NCBI GenBank assembly: GCA_019239895.1 | Contig: JAFAZH010000004.1 | Location: 1-64,000, forward strand | Length of the DNA stretch: 64,000 bases | Source: Abditibacteriaceae bacterium | GTDB lineage: Bacteria; Armatimonadota; Abditibacteriia; Abditibacteriales; Abditibacteriaceae | Direction: 5' to 3' | Shown: piece by piece, positions 36,431 to 44,317 of the stretch | Layout: every line of letters starts with the position of its first letter | How positions within the stretch are numbered: the stretch's first letter is position 1 | The notes under the pieces: model-generated | Told to the model about the DNA's origin: nothing | The model's input: the letters and a program-made list of their open reading frames with translations, nothing else | The model's database searches: none | Program-made: the position numbers and the translations under genes

Positions 36431-36766
36431 CTAATATCCAAACATACCGGGCATTTTGCTGGTAAGACCACCAGTGATTTGATTCATCTTCTCCGCGTGA
36501 TGTTCCTGCGCCTTTTTGATAGCGTCACGCACGGCAGTCACAATGAGGTCTTGCAGCATCTCAATATCGTTGGGGTCTACCACTTCGGGCGCAATTTTAA
36601 TTTCCAGCACTTCGCCCATGCCAGAGGTGGTGACTTTGACCATGCCGCCACCGGACGCGGTTTCCAGACGCTCGGCATCCAACTGGTCTTGCAGGCGCAT
36701 CATGTCTTCCTGCATCTTCTGCATCTGTTTCTGAATATTTCCCAATCCCGGCATATTTGGCAGCAT
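36431..36766 (-). CDS. ybaB: Nucleoid-associated protein YbaB/EbfC family
   Basis: 111 residues, a small dimeric DNA-binding protein. Family hallmarks: GNIQKQMQKMQEDMMRLQDQLDAERLETASGGGMVKVTTSGMGEVLEIKIAPEVVD and LQDLIVTAVRDAIKKAQEHHAEKM. It lies between recR and dnaX as in most bacteria. An AAAGGA that could serve as Shine-Dalgarno is contributed by the heptamer repeat at 36774-36850. Confidence 0.95.
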   Translation of the reverse strand: MLPNMPGLGNIQKQMQKMQEDMMRLQDQLDAERLETASGGGMVKVTTSGMGEVLEIKIAPEVVDPNDIEMLQDLIVTAVRDAIKKAQEHHAEKMNQITGGLTSKMPGMFGY

Positions 36767-36773
36767 ATCAGTT

Positions 36774-36850
36774 GTCCTTTGTCATTAGTCATTGGTCATT
36801 TGCCAGCAGCCGCGCATCCACAAGGGACAGAGGACAACTGACAAAGGACA
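36774..36850. repeat. GTCATTR heptamer inverted repeat between ybaB and dnaX
   Basis: Left words GTCCTTT, GTCATTA, GTCATTG, GTCATTT. Right words GGGACAG, AGGACAA, CTGACAA, AGGACAT are their mirror. The word set is shared with the element at 57833-57970. Confidence 0.9.
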
Positions 36851-36859
36851 TATTAAAGT

Positions 36860-38815
36860 CTATCCCTCACCTGAGCGCCCCACAACCTCAGCGGCGAACA
36901 TATCCTGGGCTAAAGTCAAGACATCTTCCTCCAAGTCATCGTCTACAGGTTGCTCTTCTTTGACTGGCTCTGGTGGTGGCTTGACCGGGGCTTGGGCTAA
37001 TTGAAAACGCAACCGGCGCGGTGTCGCCATGCATTCATTGAGCACCTGCTCAAAGGGCAGGCGGGTCGCCGCTTCGCACGCTTTGGCATAATGGAACTCT
37101 TTTTTGAACTCCAACACAGCCTCTTTATCATCCATCGCCACCGGCCAGGCATCGTGGAGATAAGCCACCGCAGAGACACCAATTTTACGCTTAATCCGCG
37201 TTAGCACCGCGCCCCACAGTTCCACAAACTCATCCAGATTATGAATGCGGCGGCCTTTCTTCTTACCCCCGGATAAATCGGGCGCAGCAGAGGATGCTGC
37301 ACTCTCCTGCTCTGCGGTAGCATTTTCAGGGGGGTCAGGCATCTCCCGCGCCATTGCGCCCGCCTGGGCTTCCCCGGTTAGCGGAGTTAAATCTTGTGAG
37401 CTAACTGCTGGTTCTTCTGCTGTTTCAGTCTCAGCCGTGGTTGCTGGCGGCACTACTTCATTGATGAGCGGGTGGGGCTTATCCGTAACAACCGCTTCAA
37501 TCTCAGGCGGTGCTGTTGGCGGCTGCTTGGCGATAGGCGTTGAGGGCAGAGAATGCGGTGGTGTTAGTGATGGCTCTGCCGCAACTTGTCCATTAATATG
37601 CCCATTGGATGCGGGTTTCGGATTTTGCCGCCAGGTTGCTTGCGTGCTTCCAGGCTGTGCCATGCCCTGTTGTGCGGCAGGCATAGTGCGCGGTTGTGCA
37701 GGAACCGCAACGCTACTCGCAGCAGAACGCACTTCTCCCGTATCCCCTGCCGCCCGGACTAAGGTCAGTTCGAGGAGCAAACGATGGTCGGTACTCTGGC
37801 GCATTTCTTTTTCAGCCAGGCGCAGCATCTCGACACAATTCATTAATCGCGCGCGCCCCATGCGCTGCGAGTGTTCATGTTGCCGCTGCTTTTCCGCTGC
37901 CGCCAACATGCCATTGCTTTCAAAGCCTACCGTCAGCAATAGCAATTCCCGGCAATAGTTGGTGAGGTCGCGGGTGAGCTGCATGAAACTCACGCCCTCA
38001 TCAGTGGCACGTTCGATCTGATGTAACGCCTGGGCTGCATCGCCATCGGCTACCGCATCCATCAGTTGTAACAGCAATTCCTGCGACACCGTGCCCAGCA
38101 CCAGGCGCACATCGCTTTCTTCAATAGTCTCTGGCGAAAACGCCGCGACTTGTTCTAAAAGGGTGAGGGCATCACGTAAGGCACCATCCGCTGTGCGTGC
38201 AATGAGGCGTGCAGCATCCTGGCTGAGTTGAATATTTTCGCAATCGGCCACATATTGCAGACGGCGTACAATGTCGCTGGGGCCGACACGCCGAAAATCA
38301 AAGCGTTGGCAGCGGGATGTAATCGTGGTCGGCACTTTATGGGCGTCGGTGGTCGCCAGGACAAAAACTGCGTGGGCTGGCGGCTCCTCCAATGTCTTGA
38401 GCAGAGCATTGAACGAAGAGACTGACAGCATGTGGACTTCGTCAATGATGTAAACGCGGAAACGTCCCTGCGCGGGAGCTACATTCACCTTTTCGATGAT
38501 GTTCTCGCGCACATTGTCCACGCCCGTATTCGAGGCGGCGTCAATTTCAATCAAGTCCATGACGGCTTGATTGTCACGCACCCGCATACAGAAATCGCAT
38601 TGATTACAGGGGATGGCGGTAGGGCCTTGCTCGCAGTTGAGGCACTTGGCGAGGAGGCGGGCCGTGGTGGTTTTACCGGTTCCACGCGGGCCACAGAAGA
38701 GATAGGCGTGCGCCCACCGTTCGGCACCCAGGGCATTACGCAAGGTCTGGGCGATATGCTCTTGGCCAACGACATCCTCAAACGTCTGGGGGCGATACTT
38801 GCGGTAGAGAGACAT
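36860..38815 (-). CDS. dnaX: DNA polymerase III subunits tau/gamma
   Basis: A 651-residue clamp-loader ATPase. N terminus: YRKYRPQTFEDVVGQEHIAQTL, Walker A FCGPRGTGKTTTARLLAKCLN, zinc site (CLNCEQGPTAIPCNQCDFC), Walker B VYIIDEVHMLS, SRC motif TTITSRCQRFDF. The middle (about 370-500) is a Pro/Thr/Ala-rich low-complexity linker. The C-terminal 140 residues form a tau-type domain (WGAVLTRIKRKIGVSAVAYLHDAWPV). Translational frameshifting to gamma cannot be judged here. ATG 38815 begins three bases from a heptamer repeat and lacks a Shine-Dalgarno. Confidence 0.95.
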   Translation of the reverse strand: MSLYRKYRPQTFEDVVGQEHIAQTLRNALGAERWAHAYLFCGPRGTGKTTTARLLAKCLNCEQGPTAIPCNQCDFCMRVRDNQAVMDLIEIDAASNTGVDNVRENIIEKVNVAPAQGRFRVYIIDEVHMLSVSSFNALLKTLEEPPAHAVFVLATTDAHKVPTTITSRCQRFDFRRVGPSDIVRRLQYVADCENIQLSQDAARLIARTADGALRDALTLLEQVAAFSPETIEESDVRLVLGTVSQELLLQLMDAVADGDAAQALHQIERATDEGVSFMQLTRDLTNYCRELLLLTVGFESNGMLAAAEKQRQHEHSQRMGRARLMNCVEMLRLAEKEMRQSTDHRLLLELTLVRAAGDTGEVRSAASSVAVPAQPRTMPAAQQGMAQPGSTQATWRQNPKPASNGHINGQVAAEPSLTPPHSLPSTPIAKQPPTAPPEIEAVVTDKPHPLINEVVPPATTAETETAEEPAVSSQDLTPLTGEAQAGAMAREMPDPPENATAEQESAASSAAPDLSGGKKKGRRIHNLDEFVELWGAVLTRIKRKIGVSAVAYLHDAWPVAMDDKEAVLEFKKEFHYAKACEAATRLPFEQVLNECMATPRRLRFQLAQAPVKPPPEPVKEEQPVDDDLEEDVLTLAQDMFAAEVVGRSGEG

Positions 38816-38818
38816 AAC

Positions 38819-38930
38819 GATTGCGGATTGCGGATTGGCGATTGCGGATTAGAGGAAAACTAGATGCAAACGGTGTCGTTTGAGTCTGGCTTCCTGAATA
38901 ATCCGCAATCCGCAATCGTAAATCCGCAAT
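38819..38930. repeat. GATTGCG heptamer inverted repeat, copy A (dnaX side of the SRP RNA)
   Basis: Left words GATTGCG, GATTGCG, GATTGGC, GATTGCG; right words AATCCGC repeated. Its loop (AGAGGAAAAC…AGATGCAAAC…GTTTGAGTCTGG…TCCT) is homologous to the loop of copy B at 39215-39323, so these two are copies of one element. Confidence 0.93.
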
Positions 38931-38936
38931 AATAAT

Positions 38937-39205
38937 GGCCGCGCACCCACGCTTCGACCACGCCCTTACGGACGGTATCGGAGCCGGTGGCTGGAAGTAG
39001 GACACCTACGGCGCACGGCGGGAAGCGCTTACCGTTGCTGCCTTCCGGCCCTGGCGGGGTTCACGCCGCGCCGTCGCATAGGACCCACTTCGTTGTCGCT
39101 CCGTACTCCGGCCAGCTCCACAAGAGTGGGCCTCGGCGCGGGAATTCAGCTCTGCTGAGCGGATTGCAGATTCAGGGCACCGCTGGCTCCCCGCTTAGCG
39201 CGACC
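38937..39205 (-). ncRNA. ffs: Signal recognition particle RNA, large bacterial type
   Basis: About 269 nt on the minus strand. The helix 8 core reads CCAGGGCCGGAAGGCAGC with the GGAA tetraloop and flanking internal loops (opposite 39031-39056). Upstream, GGGGAGCCAGCGGTGCCC and CAATCCGCT match the 5' (Alu-like) domain of long SRP RNAs of the Bacillus/Thermus type. The 5' end GGTCGCGC pairs with the 3' end GCGCGGCC, defining the ends to within a few bases. It binds Ffh and works in co-translational membrane targeting. It lies next to dnaX, as often seen. It is flanked on both sides by matching repeats. Confidence 0.93.
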
Positions 39206-39214
39206 AAACTGGGA

Positions 39215-39323
39215 GATTGCGGATTGCGGATTGCAGATTGCGGATTAGGGAAAACCAGATGCAAACTTGTTGTTTGAGTTTGGTCTCCTTCAATCCGCAA
39301 TCTGCAATCCGCAATCCGCAATC
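39215..39323. repeat. GATTGCG heptamer inverted repeat, copy B
   Basis: Left words GATTGCG, GATTGCG, GATTGCA, GATTGCG. The right arm is the mirrored AATCCGC/AATCTGC words up to 39323. The loop is shared with copy A. It also shares a 14-base direct repeat GCGGATTGCAGATT (39226-39239) with the SRP gene itself (39159-39172). Confidence 0.93.
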
Positions 39324-39329
39324 AAATGG

Positions 39330-39415
39330 CGGACAGGGTGGGATTCGAACCCACGAGGCTGTTTAGACCCACACGAGTTCCAGTCGTGCTCCTTAAACCA
39401 CTCGGACACCTGTCC
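39330..39415 (-). tRNA. tRNA-Ser(GGA)
   Basis: An 86-nt class II tRNA. Acceptor GGACAGG/CCTGTCC, anticodon stem CACGA/TCGTG with loop CTGGAAC giving GGA, a long variable arm (TGGGTCTAAACAGCCTC), T arm GTGGG-TTCGAAT-CCCAC, discriminator G. Confidence 0.96.
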
Positions 39416-39424
39416 TATCATTAG

Positions 39425-39492
39425 TTATGAATTTTGAATGTTGAGTTTTGAATTGTGGGCAACTCTTAACTCAAAACTCAAAACTCATAATT
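39425..39492. repeat. AGTTTTG/AATTTTG heptamer inverted repeat between the two tRNA-Ser genes
   Basis: Left words AATTTTG, AATGTTG, AGTTTTG, AATTGTG. Right words CTCAAAA, CTCAAAA, CTCATAA are the mirror image. It fills the gap between two tRNA genes. Confidence 0.9.
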
Positions 39493-39500
39493 GCGTGCAG

Positions 39501-39587
39501 CGGACAGGGAGGGATTCGAACCCCCGATACCCTCGCGGGTATAACGGTTTTCGAGACCGCCGCATTCGACCACTCTGCCACCTGTCC
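39501..39587 (-). tRNA. tRNA-Ser(CGA)
   Basis: An 87-nt class II tRNA. Acceptor GGACAGG/CCTGTCC, anticodon stem GCGGT/ACCGT with loop CTCGAAA giving CGA, an 18-nt variable arm with a CCCGCGAGGG-type hairpin, T arm GGGGG-TTCGAAT-CCCTC, discriminator G. Confidence 0.96.
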
Positions 39588-39595
39588 GACAAAGC

Positions 39596-39625
39596 ATTTT
39601 ACTATAATGCGCCAAGCCTTGTCAC
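39596..39625 (-). promoter_or_regulatory. Candidate promoter for the tRNA-Ser/SRP RNA unit
   Basis: On the minus strand a -35-like GTGACA (39620-39625) and a -10 TAAAAT (39596-39601) are separated by 18 bases. The -10 ends eight bases before the first base of tRNA-Ser(CGA). No other promoter was seen between the tRNAs and the SRP gene, so they may be co-transcribed. Confidence 0.5.
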
Positions 39626-39694
39626 CACATCTATAAAACTCGAACGCGGCAGTCTCTCAAGACGAAGCGGAAAAATTCAGGTTGCTCCTGGCTT

Positions 39695-40792
39695 TCAATC
39701 GCTGACAGCCATTTCCGTGCGGCCCAGCAAATGCGGCGTGGCATCAATCGAAAAAGCTGGGATGCGTGCGCCCTTCTTCGCCACACTCAAAGCCGCATCC
39801 GCATCGGCCAGCAACTCCGCCACTTCCTCCCGCACCGATAAAGATTCCACATCTTCATCATCGCCGGGCGCATCGGGATGATCATTCGCCAGATGCTCAG
39901 GAGCCGCCAGGTTGTGCCTCTCCGATTCGCCAATACTCACCGACACCGGTAAAATTTGCTGCTGCCAGGTGAATTCGGTTTCTCTGATCACCTTTTGGAG
40001 TTTCTCGTGCAGGAGCACGGCTCCCTGGAGATCGGTTTCGGGGATAATGACGACAAATTTCTCTTCGCCAAAGCGCCCGACAATATCACTCTCGCGTGTC
40101 CACTGGCGCAGGATGCTGGCTACCGTGCGCAAGACATAGTCGCCACAGGCAAAACCGAAAGTCGAGTTATAGAGGCGAAAATAGTCAATGTCCATCATCA
40201 GGCAGGTCATAGGGTGGTTATAGCGTCGCGCCCGCGCCCACTCACGGTGCGCCGCGCGGAAGAAGAAACGGCGATTTAAGAGTTGAGTGAGTTCATCATA
40301 TTGCAAAGAGCGACTGAGTTGCTCCCGTGTCGCCGCCAGATCACGCTTTAAGCGGGCCAGTTGTGTCAATAAACTCAGCCGCGCTTCCACTTCGGCGGCG
40401 GCGGCATTGGCAGGCAGGAAGTCATCCGCTCCCGCGTGACGTAACGCCTCCCAGGTCTGCGCCGGGAACTGCCCGGCTTTATAGACCGGAGGCAAGCTGG
40501 CTACCACCAAAGAATCTTCACTCTGGGGTTGCGCTTTAAGCTGCTGGCATAGCTCCTGGGCTGCCGCAATATCCTCACTCACATCCAATATCAGAACTTC
40601 GGGCGGTGAACTCTCCAGCATAGCGGAATCACTCGCACCCGTTATTATAGAGACCTGATGTCCGGCAGTGGTCAGGGTTTTATGGATTTGTTGTGCGTTA
40701 TGGAGGGACTCGGCAGGGGCATCGCTCACGATTGCCACCCGAAATATAGGTTTTGAACCGAGTGCTTCACCCGGCGCTTGATAAGGTTCCAT
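39695..40792 (-). CDS. Response-regulator-like protein with degenerate GGDEF domain
   Basis: 365 residues. The N-terminal 110 residues form a receiver-like fold (RVAIVSDAPAESLHNAQQIHK…VLILDVSEDIAAAQELCQQL). After a coiled segment (LKRDLAATREQLSRSLQYDELTQLLNRRFF) comes a diguanylate-cyclase-type domain with MTCLMMDIDYFRLYNSTFGFACGDYVLR. The signature loop reads GRFGEEKF where active enzymes have R-(Y/F)-GG(D/E)EF, so the motif is altered at three positions. It may be inactive or bind ligand only. The C-terminal tail continues about 25 residues beyond a cyclase fold. Confidence 0.83.
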   Translation of the reverse strand: MEPYQAPGEALGSKPIFRVAIVSDAPAESLHNAQQIHKTLTTAGHQVSIITGASDSAMLESSPPEVLILDVSEDIAAAQELCQQLKAQPQSEDSLVVASLPPVYKAGQFPAQTWEALRHAGADDFLPANAAAAEVEARLSLLTQLARLKRDLAATREQLSRSLQYDELTQLLNRRFFFRAAHREWARARRYNHPMTCLMMDIDYFRLYNSTFGFACGDYVLRTVASILRQWTRESDIVGRFGEEKFVVIIPETDLQGAVLLHEKLQKVIRETEFTWQQQILPVSVSIGESERHNLAAPEHLANDHPDAPGDDEDVESLSVREEVAELLADADAALSVAKKGARIPAFSIDATPHLLGRTEMAVSD

Positions 40793-40962
40793 CGGTGTCG
40801 CCTCGCTCTCGTTGATTTTGATTGAGCATCGTTGTTCTAGTGCAGTTCTTGCTTTTCATTTTACCATAGTCTCTTATCGCCTTCGGGAACCTCACGCCCT
40901 GCTATTCATCTCAGCAACAGTCTCATAGCAAGGCACCTTTGAAGGACACCCCAAAGCAGTTT

Positions 40963-40971
40963 TGCTATAAT
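40963..40971 (+). promoter_or_regulatory. Extended -10 promoter upstream of the UAG-anticodon tRNA
   Basis: TGCTATAAT at 40963-40971 is a TGn-extended consensus -10 about 80 bases before the tRNA. No good -35 at 16-18 bases. The 40793-41050 spacer holds nothing else definite. Confidence 0.4.
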
Positions 40972-41050
40972 GTTCTATGCTCTAATTTAGCCATTTGGAA
41001 AACGAGCCGCGTTAAGAGGAGCTTAACCAATGGCTTTTAGAAGATAATTT

Positions 41051-41124
41051 GCTCGCGTAGCCCAATTGGTAGAGGCAATAGACTTAGGATCTATCGAGTG
41101 CGGGTTCGAGTCCCTCCGCGAGCA
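41051..41124 (+). tRNA. tRNA with UAG anticodon (Leu codon CUA) on an atypical class I body
   Basis: A 74-nt cloverleaf. Acceptor GCTCGCG/CGCGAGC, D arm GCC/GGC, anticodon stem ATAGA/TCTAT with loop CTTAGGA (anticodon TAG, 41085-41087), discriminator A. By anticodon it should read CUA (Leu), but it has a five-base variable loop (CGAGT) where tRNA-Leu carries a long variable arm. The T stem GCGGG/CCCTC has one C-T mismatch. Its 3' half is overlapped on the opposite strand by the end of an HNH endonuclease gene. It may be a diverged or HNH-associated tRNA. Confidence 0.75.
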
Positions 41125-41659
41125 TCACAGTTTCTGCATGGTGTTTGAGGTGCTTGCGAATGGCATTGTCAGAAACCTGTAACTGCCTTGCTACCGCCAG
41201 GTAAGATGATGCTTTTACCATCACTGCTAATTCATTAACTGGCGGCCATTTGATTTTTTGACCTCTTCGCCTGTTGGCACAAGCTTTACATCGCAACACT
41301 CTTTTGCTGACTCTGCAATTGCAATCCAAACAGTGATTGACGACCAGCGCGCGTTGCATATTCCTGCCGCAGTAAGTTTCTGTCTGTGAGTGGCAATTAG
41401 GGCACAGTAAACGCAGATTTTCTAAGCGGTTATCTTTGCTAATCCCGTTTACATGATCGAGATGAAGCGTCAGAGGTTTGCCTAACCACTCTTGATACTG
41501 GCAAATCGCACATCTATTCTCCAGTAACCCTTCCCTTATAAGTCGTCGTTTTAAGTGATTGGTGCTGACATACTCGCTATTCTCGACAAGTATCAATTCC
41601 AGAGGGGCTTTCTTGAATTTCTCCATAATACTGTCAATTGTATCGAACTGCCAAAACAA
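41084..41659 (-). CDS. HNH endonuclease whose 3' end lies inside a tRNA gene
   Basis: 191 residues, resembling stand-alone HNH homing-type endonucleases. The N terminus has a helical domain (YVSTNHLKRRLIREGL). The HNH core has CAICQYQEWLGKPLTLHLDHVNGISKDNRLENLRLLCPNCHSQTETYCG, with two CxxC pairs and the LDH catalytic His. A second zinc knuckle follows (HCLDCNCRVSKRVLRCKACANRR), then a C-terminal helix-turn-helix-like DNA reader (SYLAVARQLQVSDNAIRKHLKHH). The last 14 codons (MLAEGLEPALDRS, stop) are the antisense of the tRNA 3' half; the stop is at the anticodon. TTG 41659 has an AAGG four bases upstream; ATG 41626 is the alternative. It is probably a selfish gene inserted at a tRNA. Confidence 0.82.
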   Translation of the reverse strand: MFWQFDTIDSIMEKFKKAPLELILVENSEYVSTNHLKRRLIREGLLENRCAICQYQEWLGKPLTLHLDHVNGISKDNRLENLRLLCPNCHSQTETYCGRNMQRALVVNHCLDCNCRVSKRVLRCKACANRRRGQKIKWPPVNELAVMVKASSYLAVARQLQVSDNAIRKHLKHHAETVMLAEGLEPALDRS

Positions 41660-41785
41660 GCTGCCTTACTTATCTTGGGAGTACAATCTATACATAGTTA
41701 CTAATTTGTTAAAGCCGCAGATTGAAGGTTGTAGTATAAAAGTATGAGTGAACCGATGCGCAGTAAAATTAAGTTCACTTAGCCC

Positions 41786-41814
41786 TTGTCATATCAAGTC
41801 ATGCACCCTATACT
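41786..41814 (+). promoter_or_regulatory. Promoter for tRNA-Gly
   Basis: TTGTCA (41786-41791) and TATACT (41809-41814) are separated by exactly 17 bases. The -10 ends 15 bases before the tRNA. Confidence 0.75.
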
Positions 41815-41829
41815 TAACCATTGCCTGAT

Positions 41830-41906
41830 GCGGAAGTAGCTCAGTTGGCTAGAGCATCACCTTGCCAAGGTGAGGGTCGCGAGTTCGAGTCTCGTCTTCC
41901 GCTCCA
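41830..41906 (+). tRNA. tRNA-Gly(GCC), CCA encoded
   Basis: Acceptor GCGGAAG/CTTCCGC, anticodon stem TCACC/GGTGA with loop TTGCCAA (anticodon GCC), T arm with TTCGAGT, discriminator T followed by CCA in the genome, unlike the other tRNAs here. Confidence 0.96.
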
Positions 41907-41936
41907 TAGATACAGTTTCAGTTCAATTAAGCTGGC

Positions 41937-41969
41937 CGCCCCGCGCACTTTTTGTGGCGGGGCGTTTTT
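41937..41969 (+). terminator. Terminator after tRNA-Gly
   Basis: A perfect stem CGCCCCGC/GCGGGGCG around a loop GCACTTTTTGTG (which can extend the stem), followed by TTTTT. The remaining 41970-42124 is leader of tig with no further feature seen. Confidence 0.93.
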
Positions 41970-42124
41970 GTGATTAAGTGAGGTTAGGCTCAGACGATAT
42001 ACGGTGAACTACTCTAATTTAAAATAGATGAGTTAGCGATAACTAAGGACAAAACCGAACTTTATTAGCCATTGGCAAGTCCATAAATCAAATTATTGAT
42101 GTTTAGAAGAGGATCATTTTCCCT

Positions 42125-43570
42125 ATGAGCACGAATACACAGACCGTTCAACTGAATAATGTAACGGTCGAACGCGGTGAGGACGGATTAGTCACCCTTC
42201 AAATTGAAGTTGCCCCTGCCTCAGTGCAGGCAATGCGCGAGCGCGTCATCAAAGAATACTCACGCCGCCTGCGTGTGCCGGGCTTTCGCCCCGGCCATAT
42301 TCCGCCCAATATTGTGCGGCGCAACGTAGGGGACGAATCTATCGCCCAGCGCGTCAGCGATGAATTGGTGCCAACGGCTTATCAGGAAGCTTTACAACAA
42401 ACGGATTTGCAACCCCTCGAACGCGCCCAGGTGGATCAACTCACGTTCGATGCCTTTAACGGTGAACAGCCGCTGAATTTTACCGCCCACGTTATCGTGC
42501 GCCCCGCTATTGAACTGGGCGAGACGACGGGCCTGACGGTAGAAAAGCCCGCCGTTGAAGTCACTGAAGAAGATATAGACCAGGGCATTGAAGCCCTGCG
42601 CAACGAGCGGGCGACGCTGCAAAACGTGGAAGGGCGCGGGGCGCAGGAGGGCGATGTCGTCGCTGCCGAATTGCAAGTCTTTATTGACGAAAAACCACGC
42701 ACCGAAGAGCCAACGCGCCTGCGCGCTTTTATTCTCGGTGAGAGTGGCTTCGTGCCCAGCATTGACGAGCATCTCATCGGCGCGGAATTAGACGAAGAAC
42801 GTCGTTTCAACGTTAACTATCCATCGGATTTCAAGGACGAAGAATTAGCTGGCCAAATCGCTGAATTTGTAGTTAAGATAACCTCCCTGAAAGAGCGTGT
42901 GCTGCCCGAAGTCAATGATGAGTTGGCTCAGGCGTTGGGCGTAGATGATGTACCGACCCTGCGCGAGCGGATGCGCTTCTTCGTGATCCAGAACCGTGAG
43001 CGCGAAGCGCAAGATGCGGTGCGCAACCAGTTAGTGGAGGCTGTCACCAATAACGCGCAGTTGGAAGTGCCGGGGAGTCTAGTGGCCAGTCGCGTCGAGC
43101 GGCGCATTCATAACTTGGGGCATGAACTGGAACACCGGGAAGCCACGATGGAAGAGTATCTGGCCGATACGGGCCAGAGCCGCGAAGAGTTTGAGGCCGG
43201 GGTGCGCCAGGAAATCGAAGCCGAACTAAAGCGCGAACTGGTTTTAGACGAAATCGCGCAGCGTGAAAATATCGAAGTGAGTAACGACGAAATTGAAGAC
43301 CACTACTTGCGGTTGGCGGCGGCGGTGCGCCAGCCGGTGGAAAAAGTTGTGGAACAGTTTGATGTCAATTCTGTGCGTGCTTCCATCCTGCAACGTAAAG
43401 CTGTAGACTGGTTATTAGAGCACGCGAATGTCCTTGGCGATGATGGCGCAGCCCAGGCAGGCAGGCTCTCCGCAGCAGCGGATGAGGATGCCGCCGGAGC
43501 AGATGCCGCGACCGAATCAGCAGGAGCTGAAGCCGCGCCAACGGAGACCACAGCCGGGGAACCAGCCTAG
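42125..43570 (+). CDS. tig: Trigger factor
   Basis: A ribosome-associated chaperone, 481 residues. The N-terminal ribosome-binding domain ends in the signature GFRPGHIPPNIVRRNVGDE (the GFRxGxxP loop at about 55-62). The FKBP-like PPIase domain covers about 165-250 (GDVVAAELQVFIDEKPR…FKDEELAGQIAEFVVKITSLKERVLPEVNDELAQALG), and the helical C-terminal substrate arms follow (REAQDAVRNQLVEAVTNNAQLEVPGSLV). A 50-residue Ala/Glu-rich tail is extra to the family. It heads the conserved tig-clpP-clpX-lon order, 45 bases before clpP. Confidence 0.96.
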   Translation: MSTNTQTVQLNNVTVERGEDGLVTLQIEVAPASVQAMRERVIKEYSRRLRVPGFRPGHIPPNIVRRNVGDESIAQRVSDELVPTAYQEALQQTDLQPLERAQVDQLTFDAFNGEQPLNFTAHVIVRPAIELGETTGLTVEKPAVEVTEEDIDQGIEALRNERATLQNVEGRGAQEGDVVAAELQVFIDEKPRTEEPTRLRAFILGESGFVPSIDEHLIGAELDEERRFNVNYPSDFKDEELAGQIAEFVVKITSLKERVLPEVNDELAQALGVDDVPTLRERMRFFVIQNREREAQDAVRNQLVEAVTNNAQLEVPGSLVASRVERRIHNLGHELEHREATMEEYLADTGQSREEFEAGVRQEIEAELKRELVLDEIAQRENIEVSNDEIEDHYLRLAAAVRQPVEKVVEQFDVNSVRASILQRKAVDWLLEHANVLGDDGAAQAGRLSAAADEDAAGADAATESAGAEAAPTETTAGEPA

Positions 43571-43615
43571 TCGCAGCGCGTGTCTCTAACTTGTAGAGAA
43601 AGATAGGAGATAACA

Positions 43616-44209
43616 ATGCTTATCCCTCAGATATGGGAAGAAGACGTACGCGGTGGTCGGCTTGGCTACGACATTTTCTCGCGGTTGTTGAAGGACAGGG
43701 TCATCTTTTTGACCACGCCCGTCAATGATGAAGTCGCGGCGATTATCATTGCTCAGTTGTTGTTTCTCGAAAAGGAAGACCCGGATCGGGAAATTGACTT
43801 CTATATCAACAGTCCTGGTGGCAGCATTTATGCGGGCAATGCCATCTATGACACGATGCAGGTAATTAAGCCGGATGTGGCGACCATCTGCCTGGGCATG
43901 GCGGCCTCTTATGGTGCGTTATTGCTGTGTGCGGGAGCGCCCGGCAAGCGGTATGCAACGCCCAATGCGCGCATTATGATTCATCAACCTTCGGGCGGTT
44001 TTGAAGGCCAAGCCACCGATGCCGAAATCAACCTGCGCGAAATGCTGCACCACAAGCGCACGTTAAACGAGATCATGGCCAAGCATACGGGACAACCGAT
44101 AGAAAAAATCGCCGCCGACGCCGAGCGCGATTACTGGATGGGAGCCGAAGAAGCCAAGGCTTATGGCATGGTGGATCAGGTTCTCCACCGGGAAGCCCGC
44201 ACTGGATAG
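43616..44209 (+). CDS. clpP: ATP-dependent Clp protease proteolytic subunit
   Basis: A 197-residue serine protease forming a double heptameric ring with ClpX. The catalytic triad is visible: Ser98 in [14 protein letters not shown], His123 in MIHQPSGG, Asp172 in AERDYWM. The N terminus is unusually short and already mature-like ([14 protein letters not shown]). GATAGGAG lies seven bases before ATG. It is followed by a terminator and a structured repeat before clpX. Confidence 0.97.
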   Translation: MLIPQIWEEDVRGGRLGYDIFSRLLKDRVIFLTTPVNDEVAAIIIAQLLFLEKEDPDREIDFYINSPGGSIYAGNAIYDTMQVIKPDVATICLGMAASYGALLLCAGAPGKRYATPNARIMIHQPSGGFEGQATDAEINLREMLHHKRTLNEIMAKHTGQPIEKIAADAERDYWMGAEEAKAYGMVDQVLHREARTG

Positions 44210-44235
44210 TAAGACAAAGGCAAAAGTTAAAAGGT

Positions 44236-44290
44236 AAAGGTGGCCGCAAGATTCTGGGATCAAGCGCCACCTTTTGACTTTTTCGGCGTT
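44236..44290 (+). terminator. Terminator after clpP
   Basis: AAAGGTGGC (44236-44244) pairs with GCCACCTTT (44276-44284), followed by TGACTTTTTC. It suggests clpP and clpX can be transcribed separately. Confidence 0.7.
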
Positions 44291-44317
44291 GCGTCATACT
44301 GATAGTGAGTAATGGAG

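Noticed and set aside
41051..41124. Amber-suppressor tRNA explaining the TAG at 60557
   Set aside because: Its anticodon is UAG, which reads CUA; suppression of a UAG codon needs anticodon CUA.
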